Of a stretch of DNA of 64,000 nucleotides, positions 11,688 through 22,200 are shown piece by piece. Under the pieces are notes generated by a model, which worked only from the letters and a program-made list of their open reading frames with translations, was not told the origin of the DNA and did no database searches. The position numbers and the translations under genes are program-made. Position 1 is the first letter of the stretch, and each line of letters opens with the position of its first letter. Source of the stretch: Akanthomyces muscarius (taxonomy: Eukaryota > Ascomycota > Sordariomycetes > Hypocreales > Cordycipitaceae); contig NC_079242.1 in the NCBI RefSeq assembly GCF_028009165.1, positions 1,922,001 through 1,986,000 on the forward strand. The letters are read 5' to 3'.

Positions 11688-14657
11688 TTACGAGAAATTC
11701 GCCATGTCCCCCATCAGCAGAGCCTGATACTTTTCCACCGCCTCGTCCAGCTTGATGAGCACTCCCGCCGCGAGCATCTTGACATCGTTTTCCTCGCCGC
11801 CGCCGGCATCGTCCCCGCGGATCCTCTCAAACATGCCGCCGACCCATTCGCGCGTCTCAAAGATGTCTCTGCCGTGGTCCTCGCACAGCCGGCGCATGCC
11901 GCCGCCGCCGCCGGCGTCGTCGTGCACCTGCAGCAGCGCGGCGAGGGCGACGAGCCAGCCGCGGAGCGCGCTCAGGTCCTCGACGACGTGCACGCGCACG
12001 CCGAGCAGCAGGTCCCACAGCTCCGACGTCATCTGCGGCAGCGCCAGCGTCGCGGGGCCGGCCGCGCCGACGACGATGCCGAGCGTCTGGAGGTACAGCG
12101 CCAGCAGGGCCGGGTTGAGCACGACGCGGCGCGCGGAGCGCAGGGCGACCTGGAAGTGCGCCGTGAGCGGCGCGAAGAAGGACCGTGCGAGCAGCGCGGC
12201 CGTGGTGTTGGGGATGGCGCGCACGCGCGGCCTGGCGCTCGTCTTGCGCTTGTAGCGCGCGGTGAAGCTCTGCAGCTTGAGGACGTCGGGGCCGGTGGTC
12301 GAATCGGCCGCGGCGGCGGCCAGCGGGGCGAGGAAGTCTGCCGTGAGGGCCTGCGACATGGACTCGATGGCGTTTGCGGGCAGTGCCTTGAGCCGGTTGC
12401 CGCTGGGCTGCTGCGGCTGGTCTTTGTTGGCTTCCAGGTACAAACTTTGGATCTTGTCCGGCAGCTGCTTGGACGGGAAATCGGCAGAGGACTGGAAGGT
12501 GCCGGTGTCGAACCCGGCCACCTCCCTGGCGGCCAATCCTATGGAGATAAGAACGGCCGTACGTTGTGATAGGCTGTAGTCGCCCTCGAAAAAAGTTCTG
12601 GCAAACCAGGGCGCCATGCTCTGAGGCTGCGCAACCATGAGAGCAACCATTCCTTCTAGCTGTGTTTCGCTGAAGCCGTCAAGCTCAAACTTGTCTTGCA
12701 AGCCGACGAGGATACCTGCCAGCTCCTCGGCGTGATCCCTGACTTCTGTGCCGTAATTGGCTTTTCGTCGAACAAGTGTCGGTGCTGTCCGGAGCGCCAA
12801 AATTTGTTTGTCGTAGTTTTCCACATCCCGAAAGTAGCTGATGAGATCTCGAATATACACAGGTGGCTTCACCTTGTTGCGCTGTACAAGCTCCGCATCA
12901 TCGTCGGAATCTTCGGGGTCGGAGCCTTTGGAATAAGGTACCAGGCCATCGTCCTCTTCGTCAGAAGAGTTCAATTCTTCAATTATGGCCTTGGGCAGGT
13001 TGTCGACTGTAGATGTCTTTGGGATCGGTTTCTTCTTTTTTGGCCTTGTTATTTGTTTTTGGAAAGGCGTGGAGGAGGCAGCAAGTCTAACGACTTGAGA
13101 AACTTCGCGCAGCTCCTCAAAAGGGCCAACAGAATCCGAAACACCGGTCAAAGATTTGAGACTCTCGATCTCCTCCGTCTCCATCTCGTCCATGTGGAAA
13201 TCGAGCTTGCTCTTACCCTTGTCAACAAGCGCAGATAGCGACTCCCCGACAACCATGCCAAGAATTCGAGCCTTCTCCTGTGTAGATGCAATGCGATTGG
13301 AAATGCTGCTCATATAAGCACCAGATTTGACGAGTATGTTCAATCTGATCGGCGAAAGCCGAGACACGTATCCGGCGCTAATCAGTAGAACTTGGGTGTG
13401 GACGTCTTGCTGCAAAATGGCTGCGTGCTTGATATATAACTCATCACCAAATTGGTTGAGGCTCTTCTCGAGGACGGAAGTGATGGCATCATTGTCTATG
13501 GCCAGAGCTGCCAATACCGCACGGCGAATACCAATACCGTCGCCTAAGCCAGCTCCGGACGATGCTGTGCACCAGGAGACCAAAAAGGACTTTCGTGTCG
13601 GTTCATCTTTGATGAGCGCATTTATGATGCCGGCCACGGAGGAAACCGTTCTGTCTTCTGACGCATCTTGGACAGTGATGGAGCTCAAGAACTTTTGCGC
13701 CAAGTATTCTAGCAAAATTTGCATAATCTTCTTGAATGTGGCCGGCTGCTGGAAGCAGACTTGTATGAAAGTAACGGGGTTTGAGTCAGATCGAAGCAAG
13801 AGTTCGTCTATAAGCAGCTTGGCCAAGACATGTTGATACCCAAGAGACATGGCTCTCTGTAGGATATCGAAACAAGACTGAAATTCCAAATCCGTAGACG
13901 CCACTTTTGCCCAGGACGCGATGCTGATGGCAATCCATCGAACGTATTCTGCACCATCGGCGATGAATTTGGTCGCATCTTTGAGCTTGTCAAGGCCTAG
14001 AACGGCCGAAGCCTCCGAAGCGACTGAAAGCACGCGGCTACTCGCCAACAAGCTATTCAGGGTGTGCGACTGCGTCTTTCGCATTGCAGCGTCAGGCAAC
14101 TTTTGCACCGAGGCGGTCCATATCTGACGGAGGGAGTCGGGCCTATTCAGGAGCGCTGCTATCATGTCCAGAAAAATTTGAAGATGCAGTTGAATGTCTT
14201 GTGATGAGACATCGTTTTTTCTTTGCCGAGACTCGGCCAGGAGGGAATTGATGTGAGCGACCACGGCATTGAGACCAGTGACGTTGCTTAGGCAGCGAAG
14301 TAAAAGCCCGGCGTCGCTAAACTCTGAGACGGGCCCGTCGGATGAGAGGTTTGAGGACTCTAGTAGAAGAGTCCAGTAGTTGGGAGTAATTTCGGTGACT
14401 AGGAGATGGACGACAGCTGCGGTTTGAGGGCCGGGCTTGCCCATTATGGACTCGGAATTGTCGCACAAAAACCGGAGCGTAGATATCAGAGAATCGTAGT
14501 CTGGCTGGTTCTTAAGAATGTCGACAGCCTCGTCCAAGCTCACAACTACTGCGTTAGCTGGGCTTTTCTTTGGCGCTGTTCGCCCAAGTTCGACTGGCGC
14601 AACCTCATCTCTGCCCTTGAGGTAGGTGGTGGTAACTGGCGTAAAGAAGTCGTCCAT
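11688..14657 (-). CDS. TEL2: TEL2/TELO2 telomere length regulator and PIKK chaperone
   Basis: A single exon of 989 residues starting MDDFFTPVTTTYLKG. It is almost entirely helical repeat in character. The conserved TELO2 domain lies at about residues 595-720 and includes VYIRDLISYFRDVENYDK, LRTAPTLVRRKANYGTEV and WFARTFFEGDYSLSQRTAVL. A charged linker before it contains EELNSSDEEDDG, a likely casein-kinase-2 target site of the kind that in other eukaryotes recruits the R2TP/Hsp90 machinery. TEL2, TTI1 and TTI2 form the TTT complex that stabilises the PIKK kinases (Tel1, Mec1, TOR). The start lies 540 bp from the divergent UBA3 start. Family call is firm; the phospho-site function is inference. 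Confidence 0.92.
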   Translation of the reverse strand: MDDFFTPVTTTYLKGRDEVAPVELGRTAPKKSPANAVVVSLDEAVDILKNQPDYDSLISTLRFLCDNSESIMGKPGPQTAAVVHLLVTEITPNYWTLLLESSNLSSDGPVSEFSDAGLLLRCLSNVTGLNAVVAHINSLLAESRQRKNDVSSQDIQLHLQIFLDMIAALLNRPDSLRQIWTASVQKLPDAAMRKTQSHTLNSLLASSRVLSVASEASAVLGLDKLKDATKFIADGAEYVRWIAISIASWAKVASTDLEFQSCFDILQRAMSLGYQHVLAKLLIDELLLRSDSNPVTFIQVCFQQPATFKKIMQILLEYLAQKFLSSITVQDASEDRTVSSVAGIINALIKDEPTRKSFLVSWCTASSGAGLGDGIGIRRAVLAALAIDNDAITSVLEKSLNQFGDELYIKHAAILQQDVHTQVLLISAGYVSRLSPIRLNILVKSGAYMSSISNRIASTQEKARILGMVVGESLSALVDKGKSKLDFHMDEMETEEIESLKSLTGVSDSVGPFEELREVSQVVRLAASSTPFQKQITRPKKKKPIPKTSTVDNLPKAIIEELNSSDEEDDGLVPYSKGSDPEDSDDDAELVQRNKVKPPVYIRDLISYFRDVENYDKQILALRTAPTLVRRKANYGTEVRDHAEELAGILVGLQDKFELDGFSETQLEGMVALMVAQPQSMAPWFARTFFEGDYSLSQRTAVLISIGLAAREVAGFDTGTFQSSADFPSKQLPDKIQSLYLEANKDQPQQPSGNRLKALPANAIESMSQALTADFLAPLAAAAADSTTGPDVLKLQSFTARYKRKTSARPRVRAIPNTTAALLARSFFAPLTAHFQVALRSARRVVLNPALLALYLQTLGIVVGAAGPATLALPQMTSELWDLLLGVRVHVVEDLSALRGWLVALAALLQVHDDAGGGGGMRRLCEDHGRDIFETREWVGGMFERIRGDDAGGGEENDVKMLAAGVLIKLDEAVEKYQALLMGDMANFS

Positions 14658-15197
14658 GGTGCGCGGTCCCCTCTGTCTGTCCAGAGCCTATTCCTTCCAA
14701 GAGCAAATCATGACAGCTAGCTAGATAGTAAGCAAGAGGGTATTGTTGAGATAGTGAATGGAATGAGCTAGCGATGTTGCAGTGTTGAGATGGCAATATT
14801 TAGCCCGGTGCTGCGAGATGAAGCTTGTTAATCGCAGCCCCACCAAGACGTGCCACTGCAGTTCGACAACAGCGGCTGCATAGCTGCTGCTATCTGATGA
14901 GCGGTTGCATGATGTAAAACAAGTACAAACTTGTTTTTTCATTCAAAAGGAGACAAAATTCACTGGCGATCTGAAAGAATAAACAATGAGCAGCCTGTGC
15001 GGCCGGTTCACGTCACTGATCCTGGCGAGGAAGACTGCCTGATCTGGTTCCACTGCACCCGATTCACTGCCGCCCAGTGGCAGCTCCGAGCAACCTCACC
15101 TCGCATCCTGCATCTACACCCCATTCAGCACTCATTGACAGCTCGCGCACTTTCTGCCCAATTTGTGACAAACAGATCCCGCCGGCACTGGTAGAAG
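14658..15197. promoter_or_regulatory. Divergent TEL2/UBA3 promoter region
   Basis: 540 bp between the TEL2 and UBA3 start codons, which point away from each other. It must carry both promoters. No protein-coding similarity or RNA gene is visible. Confidence 0.5.
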
Positions 15198-16756
15198 ATG
15201 GCGGCCGACGTTGCAGCTCCGGCTGGGAGCGAGGCAGCTCGATGGTAAGATGTGCCAGTCGTTTGCGCCACTCACCCGCCACCACCCTAGTATCCCCGAT
15301 GCTCACACGACACTCCAGGAAGTACATTGAGACAATCCGCAAAGTCGCGGGGCCGTATACCGATCCCAATGCCGCTTCAGAACAAAACATGCAGATGTTT
15401 AGCACCTTCAAAGTCCTGTAAGCGCACCGCAAACCCCGCACACAAGGCCCGTTACTAATGAATGCTCTAGAGTCATGTATGTATCGACTGCTGCCTCCAG
15501 TCTTGGCCCAACCTTCGGACTAACACGATAACCTCCAGTGGTGCCGGCGGCCTAGGATGTGAAATCTTAAAGAACCTCGCCATGTCCCAATTCAAGGACA
15601 TTCATGTTATAGATATGGGTGCGTATTCTCTATACTCGCTCCCCCGCCACCGACCCCTGCCGGCATCCCTAACACACCTACTCGCGCAGACACAATCGAC
15701 ATCTCCAACCTCAACAGACAGTTTCTCTTCCGCCAGTCCGACGTGGGCAAGTACAAGGCTGAGGTAGCCGCGCGCTTCGTCGAGCAGCGCGTCAAGGGCG
15801 TGCGCATCACCGCCCACAACGCCCGCATCCAGGACTTTGACGCCAGCTTCTACCAGCAGTTCCAGCTCGTCGTCTGCGGGCTCGACAGCATCGAGGCGCG
15901 CCGCTGGATCAACGCCACGCTCGTGTCCATTGCCGAGGAGGCCGGCGACGCCGACGGCATCAAGCCCCTCGTCGACGGCGGCACAGAGGGCTTCAAGGGC
16001 CAGGCCCGCGTCGTCCTGCCCACCATCACCTCGTGCGTCGAGTGCCAGCTCGACATGCACGCCCCGCGCGCTGCCGTCCCGCTCTGCACCATTGCCTCGA
16101 TACCGCGCCAGCCCGAGCACTGCGTCGAGTGGGCGCACGTCATCGCTTGGGACCAGGACAAGCCCTTTCCCCAGCTCGACAAGGACGACCCGGCCCACGT
16201 CACATGGCTCTACGAAAAGGCGCTCGCCCGCGCGCGCGAGTTTGGCATCGCCGGCGTCACGTACGCCCTCACCCAGGGCACCATCAAGAACATCATCCCC
16301 GCCATCGCCTCCACCAACGCCATCGTCGCCGCCGCCTGCTGCAACGAGGCCTTCAAGATTGCCACCGCGTCGGCGCCCTGCCTCGGCTTCGAGAGCAACT
16401 ACATGATGTACTCGGGCGACGACGGCATCTACACCTACACCTTCAAGCACGAGAAAAAGGACGACTGTCCCGTCTGCGGCAACGAGGCCCGGCCCCTCTA
16501 CGTCGACCCCCGCCTCCCGCTGCAGGACCTGCTCGACTCGCTCGCCGTCCGGCCCGAGGCCCAGCTCAAGCGGCCCTCGATCCGGGCCGAGGGGAAGACG
16601 CTGTACATGCAATTTCCCCAGAGCCTTGAGAGGCAGACGCGGCCAAACCTGGAAAAGACGATTGCGGAGCTGGGGCTGGAAAATGGCCAGCAGGTCGTCG
16701 TCACGGACCCCGCGTATCCGCTGGAATTCAACTATTTCCTCAAGTTTACGGCATAG
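15198..16756 (+). CDS. UBA3: NEDD8-activating enzyme E1 catalytic subunit UBA3
   Basis: Five exons: 15198-15244, 15319-15417, 15471-15476, 15539-15618 and 15690-16756, about 432 residues. Exon 3 is a 6-nt micro-exon. It completes the FKVLVIGAGGLGCEIL nucleotide-binding segment and is flanked by introns with good branch sites (TACTAAT and CTAAC). The protein has the ThiF fold: the GAGGLG loop, DTIDISNLNRQFLFR, CVEC and CPVCGN zinc ligands, and the catalytic cysteine in PLCTIAS (about C210). The C-terminal ubiquitin-fold domain (about 350-432) recruits the E2 Ubc12. Together with Ula1/APPBP1 it activates NEDD8/Rub1 for cullin modification. It converges on RPC40. The large overlapping minus-strand frame is a GC-bias artefact. 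Confidence 0.95.
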
Positions 16757-17116
16757 GCGGGACATGGGAATGATGGCAAAGACAATAAAGTCACCGAGTG
16801 ATGAGCATATAAAGCGGTGTTGGGGAGGTGAGTACTTTCTGGATCATTCATGGTAAGCGAAACAAAACAAGTAGAGTAAATACAGCAAGTATGAGGCGTT
16901 ACAAGTCATGGTATCATCTTTTCAATTGCTTCATGTCTATCCCTTCCAACTTTCTTTTGGTAAAAAAAAAAGAGTCAAGGTATCACTAAATATCGAAAAT
17001 TGTGCAAGAAAACAGTAAAGGAACCCCTTGTAGATTTTACAAATTCTGCGCCGGAACAGAATGACGATTAAACAAAAAGCAAATACGCCAACAATGATGC
17101 CTTGCCAACTTTTTTT
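16757..17116. other. Convergent 3' region, UBA3 and RPC40
   Basis: About 360 bp, AT-rich with A and T runs, between two converging genes. Probably overlapping 3' UTRs; nothing else seen. Confidence 0.4.
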
Positions 17117-18421
17117 TTACCGCACCATGTTGATGACCTGCTTCTCAAGTCTTTGGCACTTCATCTTGAGGTGCTTGACCGACTCGATGAACAGCTCGTC
17201 GCTGTCCCACTGGCCGGTGCTCTCTATCGAAAAGATGAAGTGGTCCCGCCGGCGGCCGAGCTTGACCTTGCCCTCGAACTCGGGGTGGCGCAGGCACTCG
17301 CGGCTGACGGTGTCCTTCATGGCGTCCTCGACGACGGCGCGCATCTCGCCGACGTGGCCCTCGAGGCCGCTGCCGGGCGTCGCGTCCTTTTTGGCAATTT
17401 TGTGCAGGCCGACGACGCCGCGCGGGAAGCAGCGCTGAAACTTTTCGGCGTCGACGCCCACGATGGGCTTGAGGATCTTGATGGTCGGGAGGAGGCGATA
17501 CGAGGCGGTGGCGACGGGGGAGAACTTGGCGTGGTCGGCGCCGATGCCCTTGTGCATGTGCATGGACAGGTTGATGGTCTGCTTGGGCCGCATCTTGGCG
17601 ATGAGAATGTCCGGGTTGACGGGGGCGATGGCGTCGTCGCCGGAAAAGTACTTTTCCTGCTCGCCCATGGGCACAAAGACAATGTCGCGGGCGTAGACGT
17701 GCGCGTTGTGATAGGCTTTGGTCGGGTCCGTCTCGTCGCGGTCGGCGTCCTTGTTGGCCGTGCACGTCACGTTGAGCTCGAGGCGCACCGTGTTGTAGTC
17801 GAAGCCACCGGTGTAGTCATCTTCGGCGTCGGCGGGCTTCTTGTACCACTTGAGGAAGCTCTGAAGGCCCTCGCGGCCGCCCTTGAAGGGGATCAGGCCC
17901 AGGCGGTGCGCCAGCACCTCGTCCTGGATCACCGACGTGTTGTTCTCGATGAAGACGTTCTCAATCGCCAGAGTGGGGATCTCGGCAATGAGGATGCGGC
18001 GAAAGGCATTGGCGATGGAGGCGTCGAGGCCGACGAGCGAGAAGGAGGCGTGGAACTGCTCGTTTTGGTGAAAGTCGACGGAGAAGTCGGACTGGAAGCG
18101 CTCGATTGTGAAGGCGGCATCTTCGCCAGGGACGTGGCCAGGGTATTCGATGGAGCTGATGTCGGTTACAGTCTCCTTGTTGATATTGACAGTCTAAGGA
18201 TGGAAACACATGGTCAGTTGTGAGGCTTCTTCGTAACTTTGTCCGCTGCAGCTTAAACCTGTCGGACGACTACAATTTTTTTTTTGAAACTGCTCGAGTA
18301 ACAGCATTGCCGTCGCGATAGGGCTTGCGGTGTTAAAAAAAATGAAACAACATACTCTTCGACGCTCCAGCTCCTCGGCATCGGGCGCATTGCGCCATGC
18401 TGCTTGCTGCGAGGGAGCCAT
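17117..18421 (-). CDS. RPC40: RNA polymerase I and III shared subunit AC40
   Basis: Two exons on the minus strand, 18421-18356 and 18193-17117, about 380 residues. The intron (about 162 nt) starts GTATGT and ends TTAG. Exon 1 gives MAPSQQAAWRNAPDAEELER. Exon 2 continues TVNINKETVTDISSIEYPGH, then the alpha-motif region ANAFRRILIAEIPTLAIENV and NTSVIQDEVLAHRLGLIP, and ends with a C-terminal dimerisation segment (FIFSIESTGQWDSDELF). AC40 pairs with AC19 as the counterpart of the bacterial alpha dimer in RNA polymerases I and III. Length and motifs match the family. A long plus-strand frame over the same DNA is an antisense artefact. Confidence 0.95.
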
Positions 18422-18727
18422 GGTGTGAGTTGGCTTCAATGCTAGTTGAATGTTGCGGCTTCTGGAAATTTTTTGGCTGCCCCTCCAAAAAGTTGCCGTC
18501 GCCGCCTTCTGCAGATTGATGTTGGCGCGCTCCGCCAACGCTAGCTGCAACCTTGAGGACCACCTTTCCATGCCAGTGATCCAGAAAGACATCGCCAAAA
18601 GAATATCAAAAGTATCATGACTCTCTTACTGATTTAACATCGTGACAAGAAAGACTGCCTGCGAAGAAACAAAGGATACAATAGAGGAACCCTTGGCGAG
18701 GTTGACAAAAAAAACCAAAAAAATCAA
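18422..18727. other. RPC40 upstream region and tRNA 3' flank
   Basis: About 300 bp containing the RPC40 promoter side and the T-rich sequence (read on the minus strand) that ends the tRNA gene. No open frame of interest. Confidence 0.4.
18707..18727 (-). terminator. Pol III T-run terminator of the tRNA gene
   Basis: On the minus strand, immediately after the tRNA discriminator base, there is a run of seven T and, two bases later, a run of eight T. This is the expected RNA polymerase III stop signal. Confidence 0.75.
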
Positions 18728-18832
18728 TGGACCTACGGGGATTTGAACCCCGGACCACTCAATAACCTTCCATATCGCAGCGTTTCGCTGAACAGGTGCG
18801 GATCGAGGATCATACCCCTAGACCACAGGCCC
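18728..18832 (-). tRNA. Intron-containing tRNA, probably tRNA-Ala(CGC)
   Basis: The 105-nt gene folds as a cloverleaf. The acceptor stem is GGGCCTG/TAGGTCC, the D arm is GTC...GAT, the anticodon stem CTCGA/TTGAG, and the T arm CGGGG-TTCAAAT-CCCCG, with discriminator A. A 33-nt intron (18796-18764) sits at the canonical position after base 37. The anticodon by this fold is CGC. The G3-U70 wobble and A73 are the known alanine identity elements, and CGCA at the anticodon pairs with TGCG inside the intron. Base 33 would be C instead of the usual T. If the anticodon stem is shifted by one, the anticodon would read CCG (Arg), but the D stem then fails. Box A (TGGTCTAGGGG) and box B (GGTTCAAATCC) are present. 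Confidence 0.8.
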
Positions 18833-19223
18833 AGATTTGACAAATTTTGCGCTTATTGATTCTGTTGAAGCCCATACTATCGTGGAGATTCAGTTTCATT
18901 TAGCGTAGGGTCTCTGTACAGTATAATCTGTACTCAACACTAAACCATGCCAAAGAGCAAAAGGATCGGTACGCCTGATATACTTTGTGTGGAGTCATAC
19001 TCACGTAGGAATTATTGGCATTATCCAGACCTCTCTCTGCAATGCACTCAAACAGACGCAAGGGTTCGTTGTACTTGCCAGAAAGGAAACGCAGGACATA
19101 ATGACTGGTACAAGATTCTGTTGCATTAAATCAGCCTTTCCCATGGGACCTAATACTATCTGAATGTCTAAACTACAGTACGTAAAAATACTCCGTTTCA
19201 CGTCAATACATGCTATGTTCTTA
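18833..19223. other. tRNA upstream region and NUP159 3' flank
   Basis: About 390 bp between the tRNA gene and the NUP159 stop codon, both on the minus strand. Only short frames; presumably the NUP159 3' UTR. Confidence 0.4.
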
Positions 19224-22200
19224 TTATTCAACATCCTCCATGTTCCAAACGTTGACCCCGCGCTTCTCCACACTGCCCCTCAGCTTTTGCAAGACGTCCT
19301 GTCTTCTGGCTCTCTTATCCATGAGGTCGCCCTTTTCTTCCTTACTAAAGCCGCTGAGCTTCTTTCTAGGGGGTGTGGCGCGCACCGACTGACCAAACAG
19401 CAGACCGCCGGTGGACGAAATACTTTGGCGCAGCGTGCGGGATGGCGTCGTATCTGGCGACAGCATACGGCTGCGTCGAGCCTGAGGCGTCATCATCGGT
19501 GAGCCTTCGCGGCTGGCAGATGCCAGTCTCATCTTACGGAGCTGAGTCTCCAACACATCAACGTCGCCACTGCGTCTCTCAACCATCGACGTCATTTTGG
19601 TAATGGTGCGAATTATGGCTTCAACCGTAGGTACAGTTCCAGCGGTCTTGCCCGACGCGCTCGATGCTGACGCGATACGTGCCTTCAACAACGTAAGAGC
19701 TTCCTCTGCGTCGGTTAACAACGTTGTAAAGTTGGTGTATTCGCGGCGCAGCTCATTTTGCTGGGCGGCTTGCTCTGCGCTGAGTGGAAGCGACTGGGTA
19801 ACATCGGCTTGGTCGGGATCCATACGCACGAGGATAACTCTCTTCAAATCCTCCTGCTTAGCACGTAGCCGATGCATGTCCTTCGCCAGCTCCTGGCAAG
19901 CCTCAAGCTTTTCGGGAAGATCCCGAACCCGCGCATAATCAAGGTCAGCATGGAGTTCTCCCGAAAGCACCTCTTCCAAGTCGTCTGTTTCGCAAAGCAC
20001 CCAGTCGTCAGCGATTTCGAGATCCTCCATACTGCGACCCTCTTCATCACGAGCCTCACTGTGGCCTTGCGTGAACGACTTTATGGCTCTGGCATTGAGA
20101 CCGAGAGTATCAATCATCGAGTTGATATCGCGGTAAACAGCTTCAACTTGCGCAGGAATGCTGTCCTCTGCTGGGGGCGCCACATTTGAGTGGGCGATGA
20201 ACTCATGCAACTCTAGCGTGGGCTCAACTTCTGAAGACAAGATCTTTTGTATCTCTTCATCCTCCTTGTCAACAAGTGGTTTCGCCTCGGCTGCTTCTTG
20301 CTGCTCGCGGAGCTTTCGCTGCTGCGACAGGAACGGATCGCTGCTTTCTTGCTGGCGACTCGTGATGGACTGATTGAGGTGTGATTGAGTGCTCTTGTGT
20401 CCAAGAATCTGAGAGGCCATACCAGGTGCACTGACAGATCTCGAGGCCTCGGAGCGAATGACACGGTTTGGAATAGCGCCGCGCAAAGGGCTGGGCGATC
20501 GAGGGCTTGCGTCGTTTTTTGGTTTCCCAAATAGAGGCGCAGTGCGAGCCACCTCGCCAAACAATGGCCGACCGGCATTGTGTTCCGGGCGGGCTGTTGC
20601 AGGAGTCGTGCTGGTCATGCCACCAAATGAGCTCTGAGGTGTGAGACCAGGTGTCTGCACGAGACCAGTTGTGCTTGGACTGAGATCTTTCGCGACATCA
20701 ACGCCACTTCCCTCCGATTCGGCGTCATCCTCCTCTCCTTCAGCCTCTCCTTCTGAGCCTTCCTCTCCATCGTCGTCGTCGCTATCGTCAGAGTCGCTGG
20801 GGGGAGGGCCAGTTGGCGCTACAAAAGCTGGCGTTGGTCCTGATGGCCTGGTAGACTTGAAAACTGACATCTCTCCGGAAGGCAGCGCTGAACCTGCTTT
20901 TTGCGGCACCAGAGTAAAAGGAGGCAACGGCGCAGACTCGGCAGGCTTTGCCGACTTCGGCGCTGCGAATGGAGGAAGAGGGGCCTCTTCGGCGGATTTT
21001 GTTGTCTTGGCCGCTCCAAATGGTGGCGATGGTGCAGCTTCAGCGGGTTTCGTGGTCTGTCCGAGCGTGAAAGGCGGCAAAGGAGCCTCACCGTCGGCGG
21101 GCTTGGTCGTCTTCGGCGCAGTAAACGGCGGGAGGGGTGCAGGTTCGGCTGACTTGGCGTCTTTCGGGGCCATGGTAAACGGAGGCAAAGGAGCATCCGT
21201 GGCGGATTTGTCCTCTGTGGATTTACCCTCAGCAGATTTCTCCTGGACGGTTTTATCCTCTACAGGCTGCGCAGGCTTTGACGTAAGTGAAAAGGGAGGA
21301 AGAGGCGACTCCTCTTGCTTCGCTTTCGCTGGAGGTGTGAAACCGAACAGTTGGCTAGTGGAACTTGTAGATGCAGAAGACGACGAGGACTCACCCAGAG
21401 GATACGATAGTTTGCTAGTTGCGTCGGGAGGCAGTGGTGCTTCAAGCTCCTTCTCCACAGGCGGCTCCGTCTTGGGAACGGCTGTAGTCTGCGAGAAGAA
21501 GCCTGAAGCTGCCTTGGGCTCATTGGAATCATTATTGGATCCAAATAGACTGCCCCCGGAGAAGGGACCGCTAAGCTTTGTAGGCTGCCCGAAAAGAGAC
21601 GTTCCCGGAGCTGGAGAGGTGGCAGCTCCAAAGCGGTTTGGCGCGGGCGTAGTTGTTGGCGTTGTCGATTCTTCAGCTGTTTTGGTTGCGAAGATCGATT
21701 TTGGAGGTTCTGGCGCCTGCGGCTCGGCGTCATCCTCGGCCATTGACTCGTCTTTAGCGATGACATTGGAGGAGTCTGCGCCATTCCCAGCACCTGTCAG
21801 TGCCGACCCGAACGCACTACCAAACATCGATCCAGAAGCTGTGGGTGTGTTAGAATCGTCCTTGGCCGATGGATCCGGCTTGAATGAGCTCTCGAGCTTG
21901 AATGGAGTAGAACCGAAAACGCTTCCGCCGGCCTTGTCCTTGGGCGTGAACGGGCTCTCGGCGGATGGTGCCGCTGAGGCGAACGGATTACTAGTTGGCT
22001 TCGCAGCACCGCTGCCAAACACGCTCGTGCCGGGGCTGTTATTCGATGCGGCTGCAAAGCCACCAGTGTTTTTAGCAAAGCCGGAGAAGCCACCAGCAGT
22101 GGTATTCGTGGAGCTAGATTCGTTATCATTGGAAATTGCTGCAGTTCCGAACGGGCTTTGGTTGTTCTTATTAGCAAAGCTGCCGAAGCTCGACTGTCCA

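Noticed and set aside
15602..16765. 387-codon minus-strand frame over UBA3
   Set aside because: High third-position GC on the coding strand removes stops on the other strand. The translation is Val/Gly/Leu-rich without motifs.
17102..18223. 373-codon plus-strand frame over RPC40
   Set aside because: Same GC-bias artefact. It also crosses the RPC40 intron boundary without any sign of its own structure.
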